Assembly: GCF_030272615.1 (NCBI RefSeq)
Contig: NC_081410.1
Coordinates: forward strand, 185,303,619-185,367,618
Direction of reading: 5' to 3'
Source of the DNA: Cryptomeria japonica
Lineage: Eukaryota > Streptophyta > Pinopsida > Cupressales > Cupressaceae
DNA length: 64,000 nt
Shown here: one piece after another, positions 23,895 through 34,338 of the stretch
How positions within the stretch are numbered: the first letter of the stretch is position 1
Layout: each line of letters begins with the position of its first letter
The notes under the pieces: model-generated
Told to the model about the DNA's origin: nothing
Seen by the model: only the letters and a program-made list of their open reading frames with translations
The model's database searches: none
Program-made: the position numbers and the translations under genes

Positions 23895-25028
23895 TGATGA
23901 ATACTAAGAGGGGGGTGAATTAGTATGCCAAAAATCAATGCACTAAAACACTTAAACAATTTGAAGATAAACCAGTAATAGAGTTTAACAGAGAGACCGG
24001 TTACCACACATGCAAACCAAAATGCAAATAAAGCATTCACTCACAAAAGCAATACAATCATAACACATGATATTTGACGTGGAAACCCAAATGGGAAAAA
24101 CCACGGTGAGATGGAACTCACAAGTCACTATCTGTAGAATAGAAACCAGACCGGTTAAGGTCTTACAATGTTCTTCACCAGAATAGATCCTATTAGGAAT
24201 CTCAATCTCTGTTAGGAGATAAGTCTGATTAAAGACTACCTTGTTAGAGGATTTTAGATTCACAGGAGTGAACCACCTTGTTAGAGGATTTTACAAAGGC
24301 TTTGAGGCCTACTCGGTTAAGGGCTACAGACTTGTCAAAGATGTGAGTAATCAACAAGTGTTTGATCTATCTTATAGCACACACTACTTGGTTAGATCCA
24401 GTATTGCTCATAGTTAATGCATTCCAGCATTACTTCAGTCTTCTCTTTATCTCTCTCAGTTACAACTTGATCTTCTCAAATAAGATCATTCTTCCAACAA
24501 CTCAACAACCACCTTAAACCCTAGCACGACATTAACCCTTTCAGCAACAACTCAAAACCCTAGACATGATGTCCTTTTAATAGAATCTGATTTCATGTTA
24601 GTCCAATAGGATTACATTACAATTTCCTATATTCAATGAATCTAGACATACTCAGTAACATGACACAAAAAGCACGGTCAATGTGTCGGCACCGTTAAAC
24701 AATCGGTGGATTGGTAACTCATCACAAAGTATTACCAGTTCATACAAAATACCAGTTGCCAATTTGACAAAAATGAAGACTGGTAAGAATGTGTTGTGCT
24801 ACTTTGCTCCCTTGAACCGCTTGAGATCTACGAACCTCTTGGGGTCGATATGTCGCTTTAGACCGGGAAACACATTCTACAAAATCACCAATAGCCTAAA
24901 GACTAGAATACAACATATTGGTTGGAACAAATACTGGTTGAGCTCTAGCTCATACATATAAAGGGGATCTCAATACAAGTGTGTGTCCATCAATGACAGT
25001 CACAACATAAACAATGAAAATGCCAACA
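23895..25028 (-). repeat. 5' LTR of element A
   Basis: 1134 bp with TGATGAATAC and AATGCCAACA ends; the partner of 395-1520 with scattered substitutions and short indels. It carries the AGAGGGGGGTGAATTAG box and is followed at 25029-25033 by the target duplication TACCA. Confidence 0.92.
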
Positions 25029-25469
25029 TACCACACACTTTGTCACATACTTTCTCACATCTGACTGCATCATAGGCCAAAAGTAGAACTGCCTAACCAA
25101 TTCAAGTGTCTTATTAAGTCTAAAGTATCCTGATAAACCTCTATAATGCTTTTCTTTTGCACTATTTTCCCTCATGGAGAAATTAGGAATACAAATCTGA
25201 TTGCCTTTGAAAAGGAAGCCTTCTTGGAGGATATAATCAGAAAAATCAGTATGATATCTATCATTCATTTCCTTCCAAACTTCATAGGCCTCCTTGTAAT
25301 CTTCATCTCCTTGATACATGTCTTTCAAGGCATTTATTCCCATGCTTTCCAATTGAATCTCCTGGATTGCTAAGTTCCTTCTACTAAGTGCATCAACAAC
25401 TTTATTAGCTACACATTTCTTATGTAGGATAGTGAAAGTGTAAGCTTGAAGATATTCCATCCACTTCAT
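25029..25469 (-). pseudogene. Ty3/gypsy element Z, RNase H-integrase linker and integrase zinc finger
   Basis: The minus-strand frame begins with a typical end of Ty3 RNase H (MKWMEYLQAYTFTILHKK, then VVDALSRR). It continues through a linker into the integrase HHCC finger (GLSGYFRLNKTLELVRQFYF, then KCVV). The first His of the usual GHF motif reads Tyr, which a CAT to TAT change would give. Element A inserted between the two Cys of the CxxC pair, so the finger is physically split and resumes at 394 on the far side of a 24.6-kb insertion. The element is dead. In life this domain binds zinc and helps position viral cDNA ends. Confidence 0.9.
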
Positions 25470-25595
25470 ATGTCAGTGATTTAGTTTCTCATGCCTATTC
25501 AAAAAACTTAGAGCATGGTTGTCAGTATATACAATAAACTCCTTAGGTAAGAGATAATGTCTCCACTTCCTAAGGGATTGCACCATAGCATACAT

Positions 25596-26227
25596 CTATA
25601 GGTCATATGTAGAATACTTTTGCTTTGCTTCATTTAGTTTCTCACTGAAAAATGCCATTGGCCTACCTTCCTGACTCAAGACTCCTCCTATGGCCTTATT
25701 TGATGCATCACATTCAATAGTGAAAACCTTATGAAAGTCAGGGAGTACCAAAATAGGTTGCTCTGAAATCTTAGTTTTCAAATAATCAAAAGGTCTATAA
25801 ACTTCCTTAGTCTAGACAAATTGACATTTCCTGCCACCTTTTATGGTTTCTATCATTGGTGCACTAACCCCACTGAAATTCTTAATAAACCTTTTACTTC
25901 ACTTGCTGACTGAGGGGTTGGCCAGTTGAAGATTGCCTCCACCTTAGATGGATACATTTTCAAATTACTTTGAGAAATCACAAATCCAAGGAACACTAGT
26001 TCTTCCTACAAGAAGACACATTTATCCAAATTGATCTTCAACTGCTCCTCATGTAACCTTTGCAACACCAAATCCAAGTGTGTTAGATGTTCATTCTCGT
26101 CTTTACTAAAAATCAATATATCATCTAGATATACTACTACAAAATGATTAATGAAGGGCTTAAGAACCTCATTCATGTATCTCATGAATGTAATAGGGGC
26201 GTTGGAAAGACCAAATGGCATAACCAT
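25596..26227 (-). pseudogene. Ty3/gypsy element Z, reverse transcriptase palm and RNase H
   Basis: The 26227-26006 frame reads [18 protein letters not shown], then [13 protein letters not shown]. This is the RT palm with the catalytic YLDD pair of Asp residues. The RNase H frame at 25781-25596 reads ISEQPILVLPDFHKVF, then IECDASNKAIGGVLSQ, which contains the first catalytic Asp. Stops and shifts separate these blocks from each other and from the RT fingers at 26270-27304. Gene order matches Ty3/gypsy (RT-RH before IN). RNA-directed DNA synthesis is the ancestral role; no intact enzyme can be made. Confidence 0.92.
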
Positions 26228-26269
26228 TCACCCAAATAGGCTTTCATTGGTCTTAAAAGTTTTCTTGCA

Positions 26270-27304
26270 TTAATCTCCATCTCTGATCCTTATTTGATGA
26301 TAACCACTTTTCAAATCCATTTTGGAATAATACTTGGCCCCTCCTAGACAATCCATCAAGTCATCCATTCTTGGCATTGGGAATCTATATATGATTGTTA
26401 TCTTATTGATGGCCCTAGAGTTGGTACACAACCTCCATGTTTCTTCTTTCTTAGGAGATAACACTGTTGAGACTGCACAGGGACCTATGCTCTTCCTAAT
26501 GAACCCTTTCTCAAGCAATTCTTGGATCTGTCTTGCAACTTCTGCATTTTGTTCGGGGGTAAGCTTGTATGCTACCTTATTGGGTAGCGTAGCACTTGGT
26601 ATGAGATCAATACAATGACTAATTTCCCTTTGAGGGGGTAAGGAATTGGTACTATCTGCAACTATTCCCTTATACTGGTCTAGCAGATTTTGAACTTCTT
26701 TAGGACCTACTTTCCTTTCTGTCTCTTTGTTCTTAGGCTGCTTCTTAGGTTTATTCCTAGGCTTGAAAACTATTGTAAAACAAGGAGTATCCTTCTCCTT
26801 CAAACCTTTCATGAACTCTTTCTCATCCACTAGTATGACACTAGTCATAATGTGCTTATCCTTACTGTCATCCAGAAGAGGTGTCATAGTGAAGTTCACC
26901 CCATTCTTAGTGATGGTGTAAACATTCTTCCCTCCCTCATGTCTAGCATCTACATCATATTTCCAAGGCCTACCTAGTAGCAGATGACAAGCATCCATTT
27001 CTACTAAATCACACAACACCCTATCTATGTATTCGCCTATTGAAAATTCTACCCAAACTTGCTCACTAATCAGGGCTTGTTGACCTTTGTTCAACCAAGA
27101 CACTTTATGAGGATGGGAATGAGGTATTCTTTGCAAGTTAATCTTAGTAACCATTTCAATAGAAGTTATGTTATCTATGGACCCTGAGTCCATAATGACT
27201 TTGCATACCTTGCCTTGTACTTTGTAGGAGGTTCTAAAAAGAGATTTCCTCTGAGGTGGTTCTTTGATGGTTGGCACTTTCAAGAGGGTCCTATTGATCA
27301 TCAA
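26270..27304 (-). pseudogene. Ty3/gypsy element Z, aspartic protease and N-terminal reverse transcriptase
   Basis: This 344-residue open frame holds a retropepsin-like domain near residues 25-130 (VIMDSGSIDNITS active-site loop, and LLLGRPWKYDVDARH towards its end). After a basic linker come the RT fingers (ISHCIDLIPSATLP, KGFIRKSIGPCAV, RLCTNSRAINKIT) and FPMPRMDDLMDCLGGAKYYS with KMDLKSGYHQIRI, which includes the first catalytic Asp of RT. The usual VDYRALNK reads TNSRAINK, so the element has drifted. The frame stops after IRDGD, where relatives continue EWKTAF. The ATG used for the frame is not a real translation start; this is an internal part of the polyprotein. Confidence 0.92.
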
Positions 27305-27369
27305 GAGTTCTCCTTGCTCTAGATCTGTAGACTTTAAAGTTGATGTGTGGTTGTGCTTTGACTATCTTC

Positions 27370-27949
27370 TTATTGTATTAGATGTGCCCTCCTATCACCT
27401 CCTTGGCTACCATTTCTTAGTTTCTCAGGACATCTAAATGACTGATGCCCAACTTGGTTGCATGAAAAACACCTACTGGTAAAGACACTAGGTCCTCTTC
27501 CACTGAATCTTCCTCTACCATTTCCCCTCCTTCCTCTAAAGCTACTTTTGTTCCCTGATTCTCCCTCTTGTTCTTGATGGCTAGACTCTCCTTGGGGTTT
27601 AGGAGATGATCCTCTTCCATTGAATCTACCATTGCCTTTGAAACTTATACCCTTTCCTCTATTATTGTGTTCTCCTCTCCTTTTTTGCTTCTCCTCAATC
27701 CTATGTGCCATCTGAAAACACTTGTGCACTGATTTAGGGTTAAACAAACTCAGTTCATCTTGAATACTAAACTAAAGACCATTCATGTACCTTGCTAGCT
27801 TTTATGTTTCGCTCTCTAGCATCTTTTCTTCAAGGGTCATCCTATGGAACTCCTCAGTGTAAGTACTGACGTCCAAACCTCTTTGCCTTAGATTTTGTAA
27901 TCTCATGTAAGATTATCTCATAGTCCTTAGGCACAAACTGCCTTTTGAT
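27370..27949 (-). pseudogene. Ty3/gypsy element Z, nucleocapsid part of gag
   Basis: This minus-strand segment codes a Gly/Arg-rich basic stretch (GRRGNGRGRFSGRGP) followed by one CCHC zinc knuckle, CFSCNQVGHQSFRCP. That arrangement is typical of the nucleocapsid region of Ty3/gypsy gag, which binds genomic RNA. It lies just upstream of the protease frame in transcript order and follows the capsid-like part at 27950-28441. Stops and frame changes between the pieces show that the polyprotein is broken. Confidence 0.88.
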
Positions 27950-28441
27950 CTATATCTTCATCTTCTTCCATGAGATTATAGGTCTCTTTCCTTCTTCATC
28001 TCTTTCATTGTGTAGAAAGTTCCACCAACTAAGAGCTGGACCTTTCATTTTGGATTTATCCACCTTCACCCTTTGGTTTTCAAGTACCTCTTCACATTCA
28101 AAATAATTGATCATTACTTCTATCCAATCCATACACTCTTTTGGATTCATCTTTCCAGAGAATGTAGGTAGTTCTTCTCTATTATCTCTTCTTCCTACCC
28201 TATTGAGGGCTTCAAAAAATTGCCTTTGATCTGCCAGCAGCAATAGTCTCTCTTCTTCCTCTTCTCCTTCTCCATCAGATGTTGATGCAACTCCCTTTCC
28301 TGCCTGGTCTTTCTTCAACCTTTCTATCTCCTCCTCCATCTTTTTATTCTTAGCCGCCTTCTCCCTCACTATCTTGGCTAACTCCATGTTTGTCATGGGT
28401 TTAGTGGGAAACTCCTCACTATTCTCTATTGCATCTTCCAT
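27950..28441 (-). pseudogene. Ty3/gypsy element Z, gag N-terminal and capsid region
   Basis: I place the start at the Met of MEDAIENSEEF (28441), because the longer open frame runs back through the PBS into the LTR. The protein begins with a charged helix (KNKKMEEEIERLKK), then a Glu-rich stretch. It ends in the capsid core typical of Ty3 gag: LPTFSGKMNPKECMDWIEVM and VKVDKSKMKGPALSWW. The frame stops at 27950. The PBS lies directly upstream at 28472-28483, so this is the 5' end of the Z coding region. Confidence 0.88.
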
Positions 28442-28471
28442 TGCTTTATTCTTCTCCAAGGCTCTTCTGAT

Positions 28472-28483
28472 GCTCTGATACCA
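28472..28483 (-). promoter_or_regulatory. primer binding site of Z (tRNA-iMet type)
   Basis: On the minus strand this reads TGGTATCAGAGC, the classic plant retrotransposon PBS complementary to the 3' end of initiator tRNA-Met. It lies two bases inside the LTR edge at 28486 and just before gag. Confidence 0.9.
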
Positions 28484-28485
28484 CC

Positions 28486-29930
28486 TGATGCAAATGTCGA
28501 CAGTAGTAGGGTGATAAACCCACCCACACACCTTGTTCTTCTTTACCGTGAGTCTCCCTCACGGCTATGATTGACACCTCAACTATTAAATCAAACTCTT
28601 ACCCCTAAAAAAGGATGGCACAACAATTCTACCCACTTCCTAAGACCTATCAAGATCTTCCACAATGCTATTTTGAAGTACAAGACAAATATTGGCTTTT
28701 GAGGCCTAGACAAGCCTACCAGTACAGGTCTACTAGCACATGTTTCATAGGTTTATTGGCACCAGTCTACCGATTAGTAGCCCTATTTCACTATCTTTTT
28801 GGACTTTTCTCTAGATAACACCAAATAACACCCAAAATAAATTTAGATTGAGACACCCTTTTGGGATTAATATCAAATTCCAAAAGATTGGAATTCCATC
28901 CTATTCATGCACTCTTCAAGACCTACTTAGGTAATAGGCCTAATTAATTAGGTTAGACCAATTTTACAAAGGAGGTATATGAGAATGGGATCACAGGAAG
29001 GCTCCAACTCTTCAAGAAGTTTCTTCTATGTTCAAATACTCCAATTCCATCAATTCAATTCATCATTTCATCATTGTTCATTGTATGCTCAATGAAACTC
29101 ATCTAATCTAATCTAAACCCTCAACTTGTTTAGACTAGGGCTTGGTGGTAATGTACCAACCAACTCCTCTAACCTCACCCCTCTGGAATCTCAAAATACA
29201 TGTCCCTAACTTGTATTATACCCATGGCCATCAGATCCTAATGAGTATATTATGAGTTAGGGTCTTATTTGCATGGTAACCCTAGAAAATGGAGGGTTTC
29301 AAACTTGCAGATGATAAAACGCTTATAACTTCCACTAAACTTTACTTCAAGAGGTCAGACCAAATGCATTGGAAGGGTGTTTCAAGGATCTTTCTAAGCA
29401 GATCAAAAACTCATCAGTGGATCTCACGCTCTGTACAGATAGTATGAAAAAATATCACTATTATGGCAAAATCAAACTTGTTCTATTGACTTTCTCCACC
29501 CAAATTTACAAAAAATTTGACTCCTTTTCAACTCCTTTCTTCCTAAGGTTTTCCAAGCACATATAAACCTTTTACAACATCCATAACCAACTTTTGAATA
29601 GTTAGCACCATTGGTGAAGTAATTGGTATCCTACTGGCAACTTTGAAAAGTTGCTTGACAACAAATGCAACATTTTGCAACTTAGGACAACATTGGTTAT
29701 TAACCACCTAGACCTTATGGAAACACATCCAAGGTCATTCTTTTCCATTTTTTAGACTCCAAACACCTAAGACAATATCCTAGACATACTAACATTGAAA
29801 ATCCAAATCCCAAGCCTTCATGGCCTAATAGACCTCTAGGTTTTTATGTTCACCTAAGAGATTATTGACCATACAAATAGGCATTCAATTACATCAAGGG
29901 TGATCATTGATCCAACCCATTATTACATCA
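28486..29930 (-). repeat. 5' LTR of Ty3/gypsy element Z (outer end approximate)
   Basis: The LTR edge next to the PBS is clear: TGATGCAAATG begins at 28486 on the plus strand. No second copy is in the window because the 3' LTR lies to the left. I place the far edge at about 29930, where ATTATTACATCA gives a matching terminal inverted repeat (TGATG and CATCA). A gag-like frame of element E starts immediately beyond. Small plus-strand ORFs here show no recognisable protein. Confidence 0.6.
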
Positions 29931-30568
29931 CAAATGAACCTGCAGACACCACCATGTGCTTGAAAATAGATGTGTAATGGAATGTGCTTTGCACCACTTC
30001 ATAACCCACTTCTTCTCATGCTCCTTCTGAATATCATCAACCTTTTATTTTCCCTTCTCATTGGATTTTTCATTTCCTATCAGTAGGTTCTTGCTTTTGC
30101 AAAATTTAGCAATATGTCCTACATTGTTGTATGCATAACAAGTGACATTGATCTTTTCAATTGCCTTGCTATAACCTTGACCATTCCTTGACCTACATTG
30201 ATTAGCCATATGTCCAAACTTTCCACATGCATGACATTTTACATTCATTTTACAATATTTTGTCCTATGACCATACTTCTTGCAATTGAAACACTGATCG
30301 GTACTTGAATTATTATTTTGATTTTATAATTGATCATAGAGTTCCTTCCTTTTGGCTTATGCAGATGACAACCTCTCCTGTAGAGTAAAAATGAATTCCT
30401 TCGTAGATCTCAACTCATTTTTCAACTTCATGTTCCTCAACCTTTCAGCATCATAGTCTTCATGAGCTACTTGAAGTTCCTTCCTCAAACTTATCTCCAT
30501 AGATTCTGGATATAGGATCTTCCTCAAGCTGTTAGACTTACTCCAAGGCACCAGGCTCTCATACCAAT
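29931..30568 (-). pseudogene. Element E, gag-like ORF with zinc knuckles (truncated by Z)
   Basis: The minus-strand frame starts just inside the PBS with a coiled coil (MEISLRKELQVAHEDYDAER, KLKNELRSTKEFIFTLQERL). It continues through CFNCKKYGHRTKYC, CHACGKFGHMANQC and a degenerate CYAYNNVGHIAKFC. The frame runs on past a stop at 30045 to about 29940, where Z's LTR begins. The plan is the same as ORF1 of element A: coiled coil then several knuckles, no capsid domain. I infer that Z inserted here and that the rest of E lies beyond the left edge of the window. Confidence 0.75.
30554..30566 (-). promoter_or_regulatory. primer binding site of element E
   Basis: The minus strand reads TGGTATGAGAGCC, an iMet-type PBS with one change, two bases from the LTR edge at 30569. 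Confidence 0.8.
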
Positions 30569-30626
30569 TGTTGGGATCCAAGAACACTAAGAAAGGGAGT
30601 GAAATAATGTTCTACTGGAATGATCA
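30569..30626 (-). repeat. 5' LTR of element E, first 58 bp (split by D)
   Basis: Begins TGTTGGGATCCAAGAACAC with the AGAAAGGGAGTGAAATAATG version of the G-run box. It is cut at 30626 by element D and continues at 39559. Confidence 0.75.
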
Positions 30627-31776
30627 TGTGGTATCATAAAATTGTAACCCCTACAATTTGCAACCACATTAGGGTCTTCACATTGGTGATTTGAATCCCC
30701 AAGCCTGATCAGAGACCCGAGACTTTTTCATCCCCAGAAACTGCACTTTTTATGCCCTCCGCCCTGCCTGAATTTGCTTCCTTTCCTAAGACAAGGGCAG
30801 GATAGGCGTATGGCGCCCCTATCCCTACCCTATTTCGAGGCTCCCTTTGTCCTATCTTTGCATAAAGTGGGAAATTTTTCCTTATGTCGTCCTGTGACAA
30901 AAAATCAATCAATTAACCCTAGTTGATGAGTATATAAGTCGCATTTGTCCTCTCATTTGCATAAGTTTAATAAGTGATAAGGTGAGTATTAGTTCAAGCA
31001 TTCAAGAGCATTCAAACATTCAAGCATTCCTTTTCAACATTGAGAATTCTCAAGTCTCCCTTCAAGGCTAGGTGTTGCATTCAAGTCAAGGATTCAACCA
31101 TTGAAGAGGAGATCCCTTTCAACATTCAATTTCACACAAGCAATTCTATCTACAACCTCCCTTGAGGTGAATTACATTTCAGTCTTTTATTTACTTTTAC
31201 TTTCAAGTACTTTCTTTCATCATTTGGTTAATTCAAAAATTAAGGTTTTACCTGAAAGAAGACCCCCAATCCCAACCCCTTTTCCACTCTTTTCTATGTG
31301 TAGGTTGCAGGTGTGTTTGCAGATTCAGACTCCATTTGCAGAGGTAGAAAAACCCTTTTCATTTTGCGGGTTTTTTGGAGGACCGTGTGCACTTTCAGCA
31401 CAGTCCCCACAACTTTTCCTCAAATTTGTAGGGTGGCTTCGTCTCAACATATTATAGCAAGATCTAGGTGCACAACTTCATCCCATGCTTCTATTTCAAG
31501 TTATAATCAGTTCTTTGCTACTTTTATACTTAGTCTCAAAGGACATAATTCAACCATTTTCCATTCTAAAAGAGGGGTTAGCTTGTCATTTCTATTGCAT
31601 TATCAATTCATTTAGTATTCAATCTCTTTCCTAAGAGATTGGACCTAGTGTATTTCCTCCCTCTTTTAATTTAATGTGGATAAAGTGTTTGAAGGGAAAT
31701 CCACAATGAAACTTTCATCTCTCCTCAAAGGGAAGAAAATATTTCCTCTTGATCTCTCCATCATTCACTTTTCCCA
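30627..31776 (+). repeat. 5' LTR of element D
   Basis: Starts TGTGGTATCAT and ends CACTTTTCCCA. A TATATAAG box at 30931-30938 probably marks the promoter. The AGGACCGTGTGCACTTTCAG segment near 31378-31397 and its surroundings match the 3' LTR closely. Confidence 0.9.
30931..30938 (+). promoter_or_regulatory. TATA box of element D LTR
   Basis: TATATAAG, conserved in the 3' LTR at 38718-38725. Function inferred from position about 300 bp into the LTR. Confidence 0.55.
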
Positions 31777-31784
31777 TCACATTT

Positions 31785-31800
31785 TGGTGAACTCGACGTC
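31785..31800 (+). promoter_or_regulatory. primer binding site of element D (tRNA-Trp-like)
   Basis: TGGTGAACTCGACGTC matches the tRNA-Trp-type PBS of element B (TGGTGAACCCGATGTG) at most positions. Confidence 0.65.
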
Positions 31801-33041
31801 TTACATGCTTTATTATGAAAATCATTGCATATTTTCCATTTACAAGTCTAATTTTTCTGCAAACTTAGCGGTTAATTCATTCAAAACCCTAGTTTTTAAA
31901 ATTGAACTTGTGTTTTGTAAAAATTTCTTGCTACTATTTTAGATCTAAAAATTGCTTTTTTTGTCAAATTCAATTGCTTTGTTTGTCAAATTCAATTGCT
32001 TCATTGTCCAAATCAGTTTGCAAATCAAATTCACAAAATTAAGAGGTTAATTGTCAAAACCTTAATTTTCAAAAATCATCTTGAAATTATGCAAAAATTG
32101 AATTTCCATTTAATTTTCAGATTTGTTACAGTTTTCAGACTTATCTTTTGTCCTAAAAATTCAAATTTTCAATTTCCCTTTTTTTTTCAAAATTCAAAAT
32201 TTTACAAAATTAAGTGGTTAGGTCCTAAAACCCTAATTTTCAAATTTAATTGGATTTTGTGCAAATTTCAATTAGTTTCAATAAATTTCAGTTTTCTAAA
32301 TATTTTTCAAGGTGTCCCTATCTATTAGGTTTGACCCTTTTCACATTTACAATTCAAGTCCTTATTTTTCTCAAAACCCTAATAGGGTCCTATTTTCACA
32401 TTCAAACCTTAATTTCACCTATCTAGAGATCATAAAATCGACCAATTTTTGGGGGTTTAAAATCATCATAACTTTCATCCCTGAAAATTTTGAAAAAAGT
32501 TGGTCAAACCGTGTGCACTTTCAACGCAGTCCCCGAATTTTTTCCTAAAATTTTGGGAGACTGTTATGACAGTATTTAATAGCTTAAATATAGAAAATTA
32601 GTTGATTTTGTTGATTTTTGATCCCTCTAAAATAAAAAAATACCTTCAAAATTCAACATTTTAAATTTCAAGAAATTTTTTAAGTAAAATGGTTAATTAT
32701 AATCTACCCTGATTTTAAAAATTTTGATTTTGTCAATTTTAAAATTAAGAGGTATCCCATTGGCCCTAATTTTAAATTCCAATTTTATTCCATTTATCAT
32801 ACAAATTATTTTTGGAAATTGTGTCATTTTCTTCTTTCAACAAAGTTCAAATTGTTTAATTATTATTTTCTCAAATTTTGCAATATTTGATTTTTGTGCA
32901 CTTTGTTCCTATAATTTAAAATTCAAAATTTTTGAACTTTCCCTCTAATGCATGTGTTTCACCACTATTAGTCCTACCTATACTATCCTTGTTAGATGAA
33001 GCATTAGAATTAAGGCTTCCCAAGGTTTAATTACCGAGGAG
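31801..33041 (+). other. untranslated leader of element D
   Basis: About 1.2 kb, very AT-rich, with repeated AAAACCCTAATTTTCAAA-like text and no protein-coding frame that I can support. The GTGTGCACTTTCAACGCAGT segment at 32510-32529 echoes part of the LTR (GTGTGCACTTTCAGCACAGT). Confidence 0.5.
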
Positions 33042-34338
33042 ATGGAGCATAATCTGGGTGACTTCTTTAATGAGGATACTACTAATTCTTCCCATCCTAA
33101 TCATGTCCCTATCTATCCAATTGATGAATCCCATGATGAACACGAAGAAGCTTTAACTAGAGTTTTCATAAATCAACTTTCAAAACTGGACAATCAATTT
33201 GATAACTTTCAACAATGGATGACCCAAGAGTACCCTAATAGTGAAGCTCTTCCATTAATTGAAGGCCTTAAATGCATGATTCAAAGTGATAAGAATGGAA
33301 TTGATATATTGTGTGCCATTGCTCATATTGTTGATTCCAATGGCATGCCTATAAAGAGTTGTGCGAAGAACCTAGGTTATTCAGAACCTTCAAATCAAAT
33401 CGATTCTTCTATTCCTTTGACCACTCCAATGGCTAGTATTCCTACTTTCACTTCAAACATCATGGATAGTTCAACTCAAAATGTCATTCCTACAGCCATT
33501 AGTCATCAAGGAAATCCCTCTTCTTCATTTAATCCTCCATCTTTACCTATGTCTTCAATAAGTATTCCTGTTATCCCTCAACCAATCAATGTGACACAAG
33601 GGGGCAATTCATTCAATAATTCTATTCCTCCTTTGAGTGTCCCATTTCCTACTCAATCATCACCTATGCCTACTTACCATAATGTTCCACCACCTTATTC
33701 TCAATCCATGCCTTCATTCAGTAACATCGCACTACCTTCTCAATCAACCATGTCTAACATTAATTCTTCTACTGAAGTGGCCATTAACAAACTTGCTCAA
33801 ATTATGTCTTCCTTACAACAACAAATTCCTTCCATGAGTCAATCCAAGTTTAGTGTGCCCACATTTGATCTTGCAAGCCCACTTTCTCTTGATATTGTTA
33901 AATTCATCCAACATAAGCATGTTGAAGTCCCTCAATTGGACCTCTATAATGGAAAAGGTGATCCTCTTATGCATGTCAAAACTTTTCAAACCTTGTGTAC
34001 TGATTTTGCTTATGATCAAAGATTGCTTGCAAAACTATTTACAAGAACACTAAGAGATAAGGATTTACAATGGTATTTCTCTTTGCCTTCTTATTCTATC
34101 ATTTCTTTTCAACAATTTTAAAACAACATTGGTCCTACAATAACTTTGACTAATTTAATGCATTGTAAACAAGGTATTAAAAAAAAAAGTGACTCATTTC
34201 ATTGGTAGATATAAGCATTTCTGTGCTCAAATTTCTTTTCCTGTACCTGATAATGATATTCAAATAATTTTCATTTCTAATTTGCAAAAAGATATTAGGG
34301 AAAAGCTTCTTTTGTCTGAGTTTACTTCCTTTCCTTAG
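33042..34338 (+). pseudogene. Element D gag
   Basis: The frame starts at MEHNLGDFFNEDTTNSS (33042). It has an N-terminal helical part, a long Pro/Ser-rich linker (about residues 120-250), then the Ty3 capsid signature VPQLDLYNGKGDPLMHVKTF, then LLAKLFTRTLRDKDLQWYFS. The frame stops at 34121 after ISFQQF. Capsid sequence continues in other frames to 34338. The capsid forms the particle shell. The pattern (GKGDP then WY) resembles gag of Tat-type Ty3 elements in plants. Confidence 0.8.

Larger units (their letters stand above)
395..25028 (-). mobile_element. Element A: non-autonomous copia-like LTR retrotransposon, split by element B
   Basis: A has two LTRs (395-1520 and 23895-25028) with TG and CA ends and a perfect 5-bp target duplication TACCA at 390-394 and 25029-25033. 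It has an iMet-type PBS and a purine tract, both on the minus strand. Without the inserted B element the internal region is about 5.5 kb. It codes a zinc-knuckle gag-like ORF1 and a long unknown ORF2. I see no protease, RT, RNase H or integrase. Its PPT neighbourhood is nearly the same as in copia elements C, F and H, so it probably depends on such elements for enzymes. It inserted into the integrase zinc finger of Z. Confidence 0.88.
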
